A stretch of DNA of 64,000 nt from Chryseobacterium binzhouense (lineage in GTDB: Bacteria > Bacteroidota > Bacteroidia > Flavobacteriales > Weeksellaceae), in assembly GCF_007474545.1 (NCBI RefSeq), contig NZ_VKOG01000002.1:434001-498000 (forward strand), given 5' to 3'. Of this stretch, positions 26,861-35,105 are shown piece by piece. Each line of letters opens with the position of its first letter. Position 1 is the stretch's first letter. The notes under the pieces are model-generated. The model was not told the origin of the DNA. It worked only from the letters and a program-made list of their open reading frames with translations, and did not search any database. The position numbers and the translations under genes were made by a program.

Positions 26861-27403
26861 TTAAGATTCAACATTTTCATTGGTCGTTTCAGAGAATAGG
26901 CTTGGTGCAAAATGTTTCTCATATTCATCCTGCTTTTTGCGGATGATTTCAGCATAATCGGGAAATTCCGATACTTTTGGAAGAGCTGACCACGCTTCTT
27001 TGTATTTGCCGTCTTTTTCGAGTTCTTCGGCTTTTTGCAAGGCTTCTTTGTACTTTTTATCTTTGCCTTCCTTTTCTTTTTTCTCCTTGTCGGATTTCTC
27101 CTTTTCCATTGCCGATTTCTTCTTGGCTTCTTCGACCTGTTTCATAAAACTTTCCATATCTACCATTAAGCCCGATGCGGTCTGCAATGGTGTCGAAATA
27201 CTTTCAAAAAATCCGTTGTCCAATTCTTCCGCTGTCCCCCTTAAATTGAGTGGCGGAATCGTTTTCCTTGCCTCGTCTCCGCATTGCTCATTGTTGAGCA
27301 ATACGGAAAGAACGAAACTGTTTTCTGCCCCTTGTCGGAGTGTGATTTGCAAATCTCCTGTAAGATTGAGTTTGCCTATCTGTCTGAAAAAATTGGTTTG
27401 CAT
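26861..27403 (-). CDS. PRTRC system protein E
   Basis: 180 residues. The N-terminal domain starts MQTNFFRQIGKLNLTGDLQI and includes NEQCGDEARKTIPPLNL. A long charged coiled-coil of Lys and Glu follows (EKEKSDKEKKEKEGKDKKYK), then a helical repeat-like C-terminus. The protein E identity rests on the N-terminal domain and on adjacency to protein C. Confidence 0.83.
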   Translation of the reverse strand: MQTNFFRQIGKLNLTGDLQITLRQGAENSFVLSVLLNNEQCGDEARKTIPPLNLRGTAEELDNGFFESISTPLQTASGLMVDMESFMKQVEEAKKKSAMEKEKSDKEKKEKEGKDKKYKEALQKAEELEKDGKYKEAWSALPKVSEFPDYAEIIRKKQDEYEKHFAPSLFSETTNENVES

Positions 27404-27618
27404 AATTTTGTTTTTAAAATTGATTTTTTACTATTTCTGTTATAATTAATTTTATATTCATTATTTTGAATAATGCTCTGTAATAGGTTTCTTGCGTTTG
27501 TGGCATTCCAATCATCTTCTTTGGTCATATCCAAATAGTGTAATTTTTCATATTGTTTTACCATTTTGGCAATAATGTTCAATGCTTTATACTCCGTTTT
27601 GTCTGCGAGATTGCTCAT
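27376..27618 (-). CDS. small hypothetical protein of the PRTRC operon
   Basis: 80 residues starting MSNLADKTEYKALNIIAKMV. It is charged and helical with no recognisable domain. Its 3' end overlaps the protein E start by 28 bases, so it belongs to the same transcript. It has a complete frame, unlike its two broken upstream neighbours. Function unknown. Confidence 0.5.
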   Translation of the reverse strand: MSNLADKTEYKALNIIAKMVKQYEKLHYLDMTKEDDWNATNARNLLQSIIQNNEYKINYNRNSKKSILKTKLCKPIFSDR

Positions 27619-27794
27619 ATTGTTTTGATTTTAGTAGTTTTCCGTACATATCTTTCCAAAACCTTCTCAGTCTTTTATCTAATTCTGAAAATTCTTTGTT
27701 TGTATGTTCATATTCCTTACTCTGCTGTAATTTGGATAGCTTCATCAAGATTGGTTACTTTAATCTTGCAACCGTTTAAGTCTGTTACTCTCAT
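27587..27794 (-). pseudogene. frameshifted small helical protein gene
   Basis: Reading starts MRVTDLNGCKIKVTNLDEAI and meets a TAA at 27717-27719 after 25 codons. A coding-looking frame continues at once in another phase: SKEYEHTNKEFSELDKRLRR and FWKDMYGKLLK to a stop at 27587-27589. A loss of two bases or gain of one near 27717-27720 would join them into about 69 residues. An ATG at 27745 could also start a separate 52-codon frame. Its ATG overlaps the upstream TGA (ATGA). Confidence 0.6.
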
Positions 27795-28234
27795 TGTTGT
27801 TGAGTTAATTGATATAATGAAAATTCTTCTGTCCAAAATTCTTCGCCTGTCTGTTTTCCAAAAGCGTTGTAAATGGCATTTCCGTTTTTATAGACTTGCA
27901 TTTGGTAGCAATTCAGATTATTTTCGGGTTGCAAAAATTTTTTCAAATCCTCTTTTTCCAATTCGATAAAAATCCTGCTTCTCTCCGAAAGCCATTCTTC
28001 AACTTAGGGATAATTTTCTTCCGAAAATTTGAAAAACTCTACATTGGTATCGGCATAATTCAGCCATTTTAAATCATAGTCATTTTCCAAAGGCTTTACG
28101 GCTTCGAGCCTTTTCTTTTGGATTTCTTTCCATTCTCCCGTAATGTGGATAATGGCAAAATCGCCATTATCCCATTCACTGTTGGTCATTGATTTTATCA
28201 GTAAATATTCTGTTTGTTGAAGTGATGTTTTCAT
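27791..28234 (-). pseudogene. 147-codon gene split by an in-frame TAA
   Basis: Starts MKTSLQQTEYLLIKSMTNSE and runs 76 codons to TAA at 28004-28006. The same frame continues without a break for another 70 coding-quality codons (VEEWLSERSRIFIELEKEDL, then YQMQVYKNGNAIYNAFGKQT) to TGA at 27791-27793, which overlaps the next gene's ATG. A single-base nonsense change is the simplest reading; readthrough is the alternative. It starts directly after the DUF1281-like gene. Function unknown. Confidence 0.75.
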
Positions 28235-28948
28235 TTATGCAATTTTTTGTTTGTTATTATTTATTTTCCTGTCTAATAGGATTGTCATAATCTCCTCTTT
28301 GTAATCGTAATTTTCACCTTCGAATTCGTAACAATCTGTATCTACATTGTAGATGAAGTCTTGAAAGTCACATTGATTGAGAAAATAATCCTGTAAGATT
28401 TGGTTTTCGCATATGGTCTTGCCAAAAACCATACAGCCAGATTCTTCGTAATCCAATACAAATCCGACATCGTAATGATTTGCAACAATCCATAATGCTT
28501 CGATATTTGGGCTCCATCTTGTCTCATAATGGAAAGAACATTCATCTGTTTCACTTCGATAAATTTCACAGAAGTAACCGTTTTTGCTCTTGACAAAATC
28601 GGGCAGTTGCCCAATATTTCCCTTAGTTTCCTTTTCTATCATTTCTTGAAATACATTCGAGACTTTGTCCAAAACCTCTCGATTTCCTGTGAATGTTACT
28701 TTATTGTTGCACCAATTTGCCATAATATTTGTTGTATAATTGTTGTTTTCGTAAATGTATGTTCCGCTTGTTTTGAAAGGTTCTTTTCCCTCTGTAAGGC
28801 GGATTTCTGATTTGAATTTTCTTGAAAGACTTTTTGCATACCGTATTGCTGTCGTTCTCTCGCAATAGAATTGGGAAAAGATTTCCACCTTTTCCCAATC
28901 ATTCTTATCACTTTTCGGCTTCATTTGAAAGTTATATTGTGCTTCCAT
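28235..28948 (-). CDS. DUF1281-like ferredoxin-fold protein
   Basis: 237 residues. An N-terminal about 75-residue region (MEAQYNFQMKPKSDKNDWEK) precedes the DUF1281/YubB-type domain beginning MANWCNNKVTFTGNREVLDK, with the typical THYETRW-like segment (SFHYETRWSPNIEALWIVAN). Such proteins are plasmid-encoded and of unknown function. The ATG at 28948 is chosen because the upstream start at 29002 overlaps ssb by 41 bases. A separate start at the internal MANW is also possible. Confidence 0.72.
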   Translation of the reverse strand: MEAQYNFQMKPKSDKNDWEKVEIFSQFYCERTTAIRYAKSLSRKFKSEIRLTEGKEPFKTSGTYIYENNNYTTNIMANWCNNKVTFTGNREVLDKVSNVFQEMIEKETKGNIGQLPDFVKSKNGYFCEIYRSETDECSFHYETRWSPNIEALWIVANHYDVGFVLDYEESGCMVFGKTICENQILQDYFLNQCDFQDFIYNVDTDCYEFEGENYDYKEEIMTILLDRKINNNKQKIA

Positions 28949-28961
28949 ATTTTGAATGCTT

Positions 28962-29357
28962 TTAGAATGGTAAATCATCGTCCGTATCTTCCGCAAAAGC
29001 ATTGGATTTCTGTGGCTGTGAAGCTGGTTGTTCTTCTGTGTCAGACTTTTTTCCGCCTCCGTGTACTTTGATGTTAGAAGTATGGAAATTCAACCCCGAT
29101 TTTATTTCTCCATCTTTTCCAATCCACGCACTCGCACTTGCTCTGCCTGTAAGCTCTACTAATGTTCCCTTCGTTAAAATCTTAGCTACGTTGGCACTTA
29201 GCCAATAGGAGCAGTTATAATAAGTGGTCTGTTCTCTTAGTTCGCCTTGTTTGGTTTTAAATCTGTCATTAATGGCTAGTGAAAAATTCACGACCTGTTT
29301 GTCATTTTTTAAAGTGTTGATTTCTGCGTTTTTTGTAATTCTGCCTACGATGTTCAT
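28962..29357 (-). CDS. ssb: single-stranded DNA-binding protein
   Basis: 131-residue OB-fold SSB. It starts MNIVGRITKNAEINTLKNDK, with VNFSLAINDRFK and WLSANVAKILTKGTLVELTG, a Gln/Ser-rich linker and the acidic tip DDDLPF that recruits partner proteins. Mobile-element SSBs of this type protect transferred single strands. First gene of the tight minus-strand operon. Confidence 0.92.
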   Translation of the reverse strand: MNIVGRITKNAEINTLKNDKQVVNFSLAINDRFKTKQGELREQTTYYNCSYWLSANVAKILTKGTLVELTGRASASAWIGKDGEIKSGLNFHTSNIKVHGGGKKSDTEEQPASQPQKSNAFAEDTDDDLPF

Positions 29358-29927
29358 AATGTTAATTTTTGATTGTTAATAATTGATTTTCGAGTTTGTT
29401 AAAATTTTCGATTTGATTGATTTGGTTTCGAGGACACTCGTTTTTTTTTCTGCTTATATCCAATTGGAAAAGCAGAATTATTTGTTGTTTTATTTTGTTG
29501 TTTTTTCCGTTGATGTCAAAGACCGTCTGCGATTTAATTGATTCGTATAACTGAGGTTCCGTCTTTTTCTTTGCCGATGATCATAGGAAAGTATCAGGCA
29601 TATAAAACCACAATCCTCCAAAGCTTTGGAGGATTGTGGCTCGAAATATTTTTGTCCGAAGGATTCAGGAGTGTCTGAAAAAATTATTGGAACTCGTGGA
29701 AAGAATTTTTATAGAAACCCAAAAATATTTTTTTAGGTGAATGATGCTGTCCTACATTTGCAATAGTAAAAAGCCAAACATCAGTTAGAAGTGATTAAAT
29801 AGACGGTTTTGATAGTAGGAAAAATAGAAAATCGAACATTAGCTAATCTGTTTTTTTAAGGTTTAACCAGTTTTATCATTCTTAAAATATAATTTCTCGT
29901 TAAAATTATTTTCAGAATTTTTACATT
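29358..29927. other. 570-base gap between primase and ssb with perfect palindrome
   Basis: No gene recognised. It contains the 32-base perfect palindrome at 29608-29639 and AT-rich sequence near both ends. The palindrome on the minus strand is followed by TTTTAT, so it can end primase transcription before ssb. Confidence 0.5.
29608..29639 (-). terminator. perfect 32-base palindrome, terminator-like
   Basis: Sixteen-base arms meet with no unpaired loop: CCACAATCCTCCAAAG followed by its exact reverse complement. On the minus strand it is followed by TTTTAT, as for an intrinsic terminator downstream of the primase gene. A perfect symmetric site may also be a resolution or partition site. Confidence 0.5.
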
Positions 29928-30770
29928 TTACTTTGTTGCACAAAACCACTCGTTCAAATCCTTAAAATCTTTGTACAGCAAAGAGCAATCTTCAACATTT
30001 TTATAGTTTTTCCGGATAACCTGTTTGATTGTAATTCCATTATCATCATTATCCAGGAAAAGTGAGATTTTGTCATATTCTCTAAGTTTATCATCGACTT
30101 TAAAAAGCATTGCTGTAGAATTGAGAACCAAACAATCTGAAATTGAACTTTCTGCACTTTCCAAATTTTTAAAAGTCAGATAATCAAAAAAACCTTCAAA
30201 AACCACAATTTCATTAGAACTATTCAAATCATTTTTCATCAAAGTGACATCTTTTTTGCCCAAACATATTTTTGAATACTTACTTCGGATTTCAACACCT
30301 CCGGAATTATTGAAAAATCCAATCCCGAAATATTTCTTACCATTCAACCGGTACTCAATTTCTTTTACCAAATCTTTTTGTACACACACTTTTCGGGATT
30401 TCAAATATTGAATTAAAGCAGGGTGCTGAATTTGATTTACTTTTATGATTTGATAACTTTTGACTTTGTCGACATCTTCAATCTGGGTATTATTTTGAAC
30501 TGAGAAGTCAAATTTCTCAAGATATTTCAAAGCATCAGAAACTGAACATCGATTCATTTGCTGAACAATTGAAATAACATCATAACTTTTCCCAGTTCCG
30601 AAATCAAATGCTTTATTTTTTACGAAATCAACCGAAAAACTCGGTATTTTTTCTTCCCTGTCGAGCGCAAAGTAAAATGCAGTTTTCCGATTCTCTTTAA
30701 CAGGAAAAAGGCTGAACGATTCCAAAACTGTTCTTATATTGACTTTTTCTTTTACTTCTTTACAATTCAT
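29928..30770 (-). CDS. toprim-domain DNA primase-like protein
   Basis: 280 residues. The N-terminal zinc-binding-like domain has lost clear CHC2 cysteines but keeps the IPSFSVDFVKNKAFDFGTG pattern of primases. The C-terminal toprim fold has IVVFEGFFDYLTF (Glu) and ISLFLDNDDNG (DxD). Small primases of this type occur beside the replication or mobilisation genes of Bacteroidetes elements. It is 134 bases from the iteron array. Confidence 0.8.
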   Translation of the reverse strand: MNCKEVKEKVNIRTVLESFSLFPVKENRKTAFYFALDREEKIPSFSVDFVKNKAFDFGTGKSYDVISIVQQMNRCSVSDALKYLEKFDFSVQNNTQIEDVDKVKSYQIIKVNQIQHPALIQYLKSRKVCVQKDLVKEIEYRLNGKKYFGIGFFNNSGGVEIRSKYSKICLGKKDVTLMKNDLNSSNEIVVFEGFFDYLTFKNLESAESSISDCLVLNSTAMLFKVDDKLREYDKISLFLDNDDNGITIKQVIRKNYKNVEDCSLLYKDFKDLNEWFCATK

Positions 30771-30796
30771 TTTTTTTCTTTTTTAAAGCAAATTTT

Positions 30797-31198
30797 TTAT
30801 CCACATTTTCCTTTTTAATAAAAAAAGACTTTTTAACTACTTTTAATATACTTTTAATGAGGCATTGCATCCTCTTATAGCAAAGGTTTTAAGGCACTTT
30901 TTCGGTGAGCGCAATTCCGAATTCCAGTGAGCGCAATTCCGAAAGTAGAGTGACCGCAATTCCGAAAAAACAACAGTTTTCGGGTGAGTGCAATTCCGAA
31001 TTCAACTTTCTATTTTCATTCATTTTTAATATTATACTCGTAGTTATCCACATTTTTTTATGATTATCCATATTTCTAGTGGGTTTTGAATTTCGGAGTG
31101 AGCGCAATTCCGAAATCTCAATCAAAAGTTTCGGAATTTTAACATTTTCTTAACTTCAGTGACCGCAATTCCGAATTGCGGGTGAGCGCAATTCCGAA
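30797..31198. other. replication origin with seven iterons and DnaA boxes
   Basis: Seven copies of a 17-base iteron GTGASCGCAATTCCGAA lie at 30905-30921, 30927-30943, 30950-30966, 30984-31000 (GTGAGTG variant), 31098-31114, 31159-31175 and 31182-31198. Between copies 4 and 5 are a perfect DnaA box TTATCCACA (31044-31052) and a one-off TTATCCATA (31064-31072). Another perfect box is at 30797-30805, next to AT-rich sequence. Iterons begin directly after the rep stop codon. The arrangement is that of an iteron-controlled plasmid origin. Confidence 0.85.
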
Positions 31199-31199
31199 T

Positions 31200-32330
31200 T
31201 CAAATAATTATCGGATAACCATTTGGTAATAATTCTCCCATTTTTGTACGCCGATAAATCTGTATGAGATGTTCCTGAATTTCATTCAGAAATAATTTTC
31301 CTTGAAATTCCGTAGATTTAATTTCTTTCAATCGAGCCGTTCGGATAAATTCTTTGAATGCCATTTCTATCAAAACTCTGGTTTGTGGAACGTTTCTGTA
31401 TTGATGGGAAAACTGGAGCATTTCATTTTCGTGCAGACCATATCTTTTTCTGATGTAACTTAATCTCTGGGCAATTTTTTCCCTATGGTCAAGATACGCT
31501 TCGCTTGGTTCCAAATGTTCTCTTGTGGTTTGAGATGAATTGTTGTTCAAAATGGTTTTAGTGAAATAAGGAATAATAAAGATTGCATCGCCTCTGTACT
31601 TGTAATTGAAGGAAAGCGTATTAAATCTATTCAAACTGATTCTTGCAGGTTTTAAAAATTTGAAACAAAAATCCTTGGAAGTTTTATACTTCAATCCAAA
31701 TTTCTTGTTCAGTGTTGAGAGTTTTAAAAAGGCTCCGTTTTCAGGTAGCTTTGCAAGCCAGATAGCGAAAATAATATGCTTATTGTTCCTGATATTGTAC
31801 ACCAAATTGTACAAAACGTAATTATATTCCGGAATAACCATTAGTTTTTTAAGCCAATAACTGCTGATTAAAAACGTGGTGTAACCTCTCTGGTCATAAC
31901 TAGGTATAGAAATTAGTCCTCCAAAAGTTTTGATTTCCTTGCCTTTGGAATTAGTGGATTTGTACCAGCTCATTTTGAATTTCGTAAGAAATTCGTAAGC
32001 ATCTACCACTTGCTTAGTAGAACCGCTTGGCGAAATTTTGCTATTCCTGATTTTTAAGGAAGCGAAAATATTGTTCTCGGTTTCAAACTCCTCATCAAAC
32101 AAGGAGAGTTGCTTAGGTCGGTCTTCCGGACGAAATTGCTCATTACTGATGGTAGAAACAATATTAAATATCACCCTAAGAGCATTGATGGGAATATCCG
32201 CAGCCTCGTGACCTTCGAAAATAAAATCGTCCACGAAATGGTTTCCCAACCGAATTCTCTCAGGACTTACTTCATTATTACTTTCAAAATTCTTGCGGAT
32301 CAACCGTAAATCCTTTTCCGGTACAGCCAT
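31200..32330 (-). CDS. Rep_3-like plasmid replication initiator
   Basis: 376 residues. It resembles RepB/Rep_3 initiators: an N-terminal winged-helix region (LFDEEFETENNIFASLKI, VVDAYEFLTKFKMSWYKS) and a second one (FLKLSTLNKKFGLKYKTSKD), followed by a basic helical C-terminus. It would bind the iterons directly downstream. The stop codon is 2 bases from the last iteron. No partner gene for copy control is recognised. Confidence 0.85.
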   Translation of the reverse strand: MAVPEKDLRLIRKNFESNNEVSPERIRLGNHFVDDFIFEGHEAADIPINALRVIFNIVSTISNEQFRPEDRPKQLSLFDEEFETENNIFASLKIRNSKISPSGSTKQVVDAYEFLTKFKMSWYKSTNSKGKEIKTFGGLISIPSYDQRGYTTFLISSYWLKKLMVIPEYNYVLYNLVYNIRNNKHIIFAIWLAKLPENGAFLKLSTLNKKFGLKYKTSKDFCFKFLKPARISLNRFNTLSFNYKYRGDAIFIIPYFTKTILNNNSSQTTREHLEPSEAYLDHREKIAQRLSYIRKRYGLHENEMLQFSHQYRNVPQTRVLIEMAFKEFIRTARLKEIKSTEFQGKLFLNEIQEHLIQIYRRTKMGELLPNGYPIII

Positions 32331-32412
32331 AATAATGCTTCAATTTGGTTTAAAATTTCAGTCTTTATTTTCCTTCCTTATATTCTAAATTGATTAAAAT
32401 CGATTTGTAATT

Positions 32413-32619
32413 TTATATCAACTTGATTATCTCGCTTTCGAGCGTTTTAGTACCGTCCGCAATACTGTAATATTTGTAAATATTAATTCCTTCACCTTGA
32501 AAGACCCTTTTCTCGATTTTACCGAAATTTGGGATCTTCACTTTTTGAATTCCTTTGTACTCGGCAAGCATTCCGTTAATGGTTACTTTTTGACCGGGTT
32601 TTAAATCTGATAGTGTCAT
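32413..32619 (-). CDS. small beta-rich hypothetical protein near rep
   Basis: 68 residues, starting MTLSDLKPGQKVTINGMLAE. It has SH3-like or KOW-like features (KVTINGMLAEYKGIQKV) but no named domain. It sits 82 bases upstream of rep on the same strand. Function unknown. Confidence 0.5.
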   Translation of the reverse strand: MTLSDLKPGQKVTINGMLAEYKGIQKVKIPNFGKIEKRVFQGEGINIYKYYSIADGTKTLESEIIKLI

Positions 32620-32666
32620 AATTCAATTTTTTTAGTGGATTTTTATCGTAGACATTTGCCGAGCTT

Positions 32667-33419
32667 TCAAAGGTTGCCGTTTTGTGATTTTGGACGTTTT
32701 ATATCCGGAATGGATTGAAGTGAAAGTTGATGACTTTCCATTTGACCTTTCATAAAAGGTAACGTACTTTTCAATGAAGATTTCCAATTGGTAATGGGTC
32801 TATCAGAACTATTTTTCCAGCCATTGTTTTTCCAGTTTTCATATTTCGATTGTATTTCAGAATCTAACTCAGCAGCGTAAATTTTTAATGTTTCCGCATA
32901 CGTCATAAATTCTTCCAAAGAAGGAATATTTTCATTGTTACCTTTTTGAGTTGTTGGTTGTGGTTGTAAGGATTGTATCGATTGCGATAAATGGCTTTCA
33001 ATTTCCTGATCATTGGTGTTTTCAGAAAGATTTTGAACGGGACGACCTGTAAGTAATGAAACTCCGAATTCTACTATTTTTTGAATAGATTCGTCCTTTC
33101 CAATTTCTTCTTTATGCACAATTTCAGGGCTAGAAATATGTGAAGGATAATCTTCTATTAACCTGTATTTACACGCAAGTCCGCTTGTTGTTTGGTATTG
33201 AATTAATCCTAAATTCCGGAGTTTTTCTTTAGTGGATTTTACCGTTTTTCGAGTGACTCCTAATTCTATGCTTATGACAACATCAGAAATTTGAAAATCA
33301 CAAGAGTCATTGTCAGAACCAATTTTCAGCAGGTACAAGTACATTGAAATTCCCGTTGTTCCAATTGATGTTTTTTGGTTAAAATCCCAAAACCGCTGCA
33401 CTAATTCAAGGTAATGCAT
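32667..33419 (-). CDS. winged-helix replication-associated protein
   Basis: 250 residues. Residues about 1-110 form a winged helix (SIGTTGISMYLYLLKIGSD, ELGVTRKTVKSTKEKLRNLG). A Ser/Gln-rich linker follows. The C-terminal tail has the W-rich motif YENWKNNGWKN, RPITNWKSSLKS, also seen in the gene at 33680-34222. Such proteins often regulate or load plasmid replication. Function inferred only by domain. Confidence 0.55.
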   Translation of the reverse strand: MHYLELVQRFWDFNQKTSIGTTGISMYLYLLKIGSDNDSCDFQISDVVISIELGVTRKTVKSTKEKLRNLGLIQYQTTSGLACKYRLIEDYPSHISSPEIVHKEEIGKDESIQKIVEFGVSLLTGRPVQNLSENTNDQEIESHLSQSIQSLQPQPTTQKGNNENIPSLEEFMTYAETLKIYAAELDSEIQSKYENWKNNGWKNSSDRPITNWKSSLKSTLPFMKGQMESHQLSLQSIPDIKRPKSQNGNL

Positions 33420-33421
33420 CT

Positions 33422-33673
33422 TTATTTTTGTGCAAAAAGCGCTAATGCCTTTTCCTTATCAATTATGATAATGTTTCCTTTTTGAATGATGGCGTCATCT
33501 AACAGTCCTGAAGATTTTATTTCCGAGGCTTTCGAAATAGAACATCCCAGCATTTTCGCCAGACCTTTCAATCCATATTCATATTTTTTTTCCGAATTAA
33601 TTTCTTTGGAAACCTCCAAAAATTCTTCAACAGTTAGTCGCCATATCGGAGTTTTGGGATCTATATTCTTCAT
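33422..33673 (-). CDS. DUF3853-like small protein
   Basis: 83 residues, starting MKNIDPKTPIWRLTVEEFLE, with a helix-turn-helix-like centre (YGLKGLAKMLGCSISKASEI). Proteins of this family occur in Bacteroidetes mobile elements beside excisionase-type genes. It starts 6 bases after the next gene's stop. Likely DNA-binding. Confidence 0.65.
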   Translation of the reverse strand: MKNIDPKTPIWRLTVEEFLEVSKEINSEKKYEYGLKGLAKMLGCSISKASEIKSSGLLDDAIIQKGNIIIIDKEKALALFAQK

Positions 33674-33679
33674 TTGTTC

Positions 33680-34222
33680 TTAATTTATAGATTTTTTCAA
33701 TTCAGAGATCCAATTCCTCGCAGCAGCCTGCCAGCATTTCATTGGTTTCTCATTACTCAATTTCCAGTTTTTAGATCGATAAAAAGAGAAAAAACGATCT
33801 GCTTCAGCAGATGGAAGATCCCGCTCAGTAAAATATAACTCAACTTCATTGAACACCGGAACTAAAAACCGAATCTCATCTTGTAGTAAGAAATTTTGAT
33901 TTTGAGATATTTTTTTTTCACCTGCTTTTTCAGTGTCAAAATCAATGATCTCGACCAAGCTTCCTTTGTATGAGTTATAACTTGGTGAATAACGTATAAA
34001 TCCTGCGCGATAAAGTTCTCTGATGCATTTATGGTAGGTAGCGATTGACCTGATCTTACTTAACTTCATCACATCTTCCCTGCTGATCCGAAAAGGATTC
34101 TGAAACCGGTTCAAACTCCAGAACTGGAAAAGAGACACATACATACTTATATGAGAGGGATACAATCGCTCATCTTCAATAACACGCTCAAAAAAGCCGA
34201 TGATATTTTTATTATTCTTCAT
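33680..34222 (-). CDS. winged-helix replication-associated protein, paralogue
   Basis: 180 residues. Residues about 10-100 form a winged helix (YPSHISMYVSLFQFWSLNRF, ISREDVMKLSKIRSIATY). The C-terminus carries RSKNWKLSNEKPMKCWQAAARNW, matching in spacing the W-rich tail of the 32667 gene. Both look like diverged copies of a replication or regulatory protein. Partner of the excisionase-like gene 17 bases upstream. Confidence 0.55.
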   Translation of the reverse strand: MKNNKNIIGFFERVIEDERLYPSHISMYVSLFQFWSLNRFQNPFRISREDVMKLSKIRSIATYHKCIRELYRAGFIRYSPSYNSYKGSLVEIIDFDTEKAGEKKISQNQNFLLQDEIRFLVPVFNEVELYFTERDLPSAEADRFFSFYRSKNWKLSNEKPMKCWQAAARNWISELKKSIN

Positions 34223-34238
34223 AATTCCGTATTAAAAA

Positions 34239-34502
34239 TTAATGTTTTTTATCCGTGAGTAATTTTTGGATGTCTTTATAATTATAATACAAGGAGCCCC
34301 CTATCTTGCTGTACGATAATGTTCCGTTGACCCTCAGATTTTGTAAGGTTCCTGAAGATATATTAAGAAGCTTCTTGACCTCAGAACTCCGAAGCCATAA
34401 TTTTTGCTCTGTCGTCTTACCCTTGAGTAATATTTCAATGCCTTCCAATAGTTCAATTTTGAATTGCTGAAGGTCTTCTTTGGTGATAATAGATATTGCC
34501 AT
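34239..34502 (-). CDS. excisionase-like HTH_17 protein
   Basis: 87 residues. N-terminal coiled-coil-like region, then a MerR-type HTH_17 domain (LWLRSSEVKKLLNISSGTLQ, LRVNGTLSYSKIGGSLYYN). This type of small HTH protein controls excision or transfer genes in Bacteroidetes ICEs. A short palindrome lies 10 bases upstream. Confidence 0.82.
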   Translation of the reverse strand: MAISIITKEDLQQFKIELLEGIEILLKGKTTEQKLWLRSSEVKKLLNISSGTLQNLRVNGTLSYSKIGGSLYYNYKDIQKLLTDKKH

Positions 34503-34511
34503 TTGTCAATT

Positions 34512-34528
34512 ATTTTGTTCGACAAAAT
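34512..34528 (-). promoter_or_regulatory. palindromic operator candidate of the excisionase-like gene
   Basis: ATTTTGT-tcg-ACAAAAT, 7-base perfect arms with a 3-base centre, begins 10 bases before the ATG at 34502. A position overlapping the promoter fits autoregulation. Binding is inferred. Confidence 0.4.
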
Positions 34529-34546
34529 TTCAAAATCACGCTTTAT

Positions 34547-34580
34547 ATCTTTCGGTAGTTTCTCGGTACTACCGAAAGAT
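34547..34580. repeat. palindrome copy 1, CTTTCGGTAG type
   Basis: Arms ATCTTTCGGTAGT (34547-34559) and ACTACCGAAAGAT (34568-34580) match perfectly over 13 bases around an 8-base spacer. It is repeated at 34886-34919. Confidence 0.75.
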
Positions 34581-34885
34581 TCTCCTGTACATCCTTTGAA
34601 TACTGAGTTTTAGATCAATGGTTAATGGTGATTAAACTGATTTTTTTTGAAATTGTAAAATAAACATCCCATCCATTGCGATAAGCAACACTTTTATTGG
34701 ATTATCATTCAATATTTATATAAATTTTTTATTTCTTGCCATTAAGACTATAGTTTTCCCGACATTTTTAAGAATTATCTTGATCGAATTCAAATTAGCT
34801 TGAAATACTTTTAAAGATCATCTAAGTAGCAATCTCGCTGATAATGGTGTATAGAAAGCTGCTCTATGAATAAATCACACAGAAG

Positions 34886-34919
34886 ATCTTTCGGTAGCTT
34901 ATCGATACTACCGAAAGAT
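34886..34919. repeat. palindrome copy 2, CTTTCGGTAG type
   Basis: Arms ATCTTTCGGTAG (34886-34897) and CTACCGAAAGAT (34908-34919), 12 bases perfect, around a 10-base spacer. The arms are identical to copy 1; spacers differ, which suggests paired binding sites for one protein or an att-like sequence. Confidence 0.75.
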
Positions 34920-35105
34920 TTACAATTACAAGTCCTATGATATGCTATTTCATAAGTCAATTGTTGAAATTATAAACTTTAAGGACTCTGAATTAATAGT
35001 CCGTCAATATTAAGGCAGCTTAAAGTATTATATGTTTTTAATGGTGAAATAGAAGATGGTCTTATTTGAAATTGGAGAATTTTGTGTAGAAACTAATTGT
35101 TCTCC

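Larger units (their letters stand above)
34503..35105. other. 600-base intergenic region with paired palindromes
   Basis: No gene recognised. Contains the excisionase operator candidate and two copies of a long palindrome, 34547-34580 and 34886-34919. AT-rich elsewhere. Confidence 0.5.

Noticed and set aside
30889-31125. 78-codon frame across the iterons
   Set aside because: It is a translation of the iteron repeats and shows no protein-like features.
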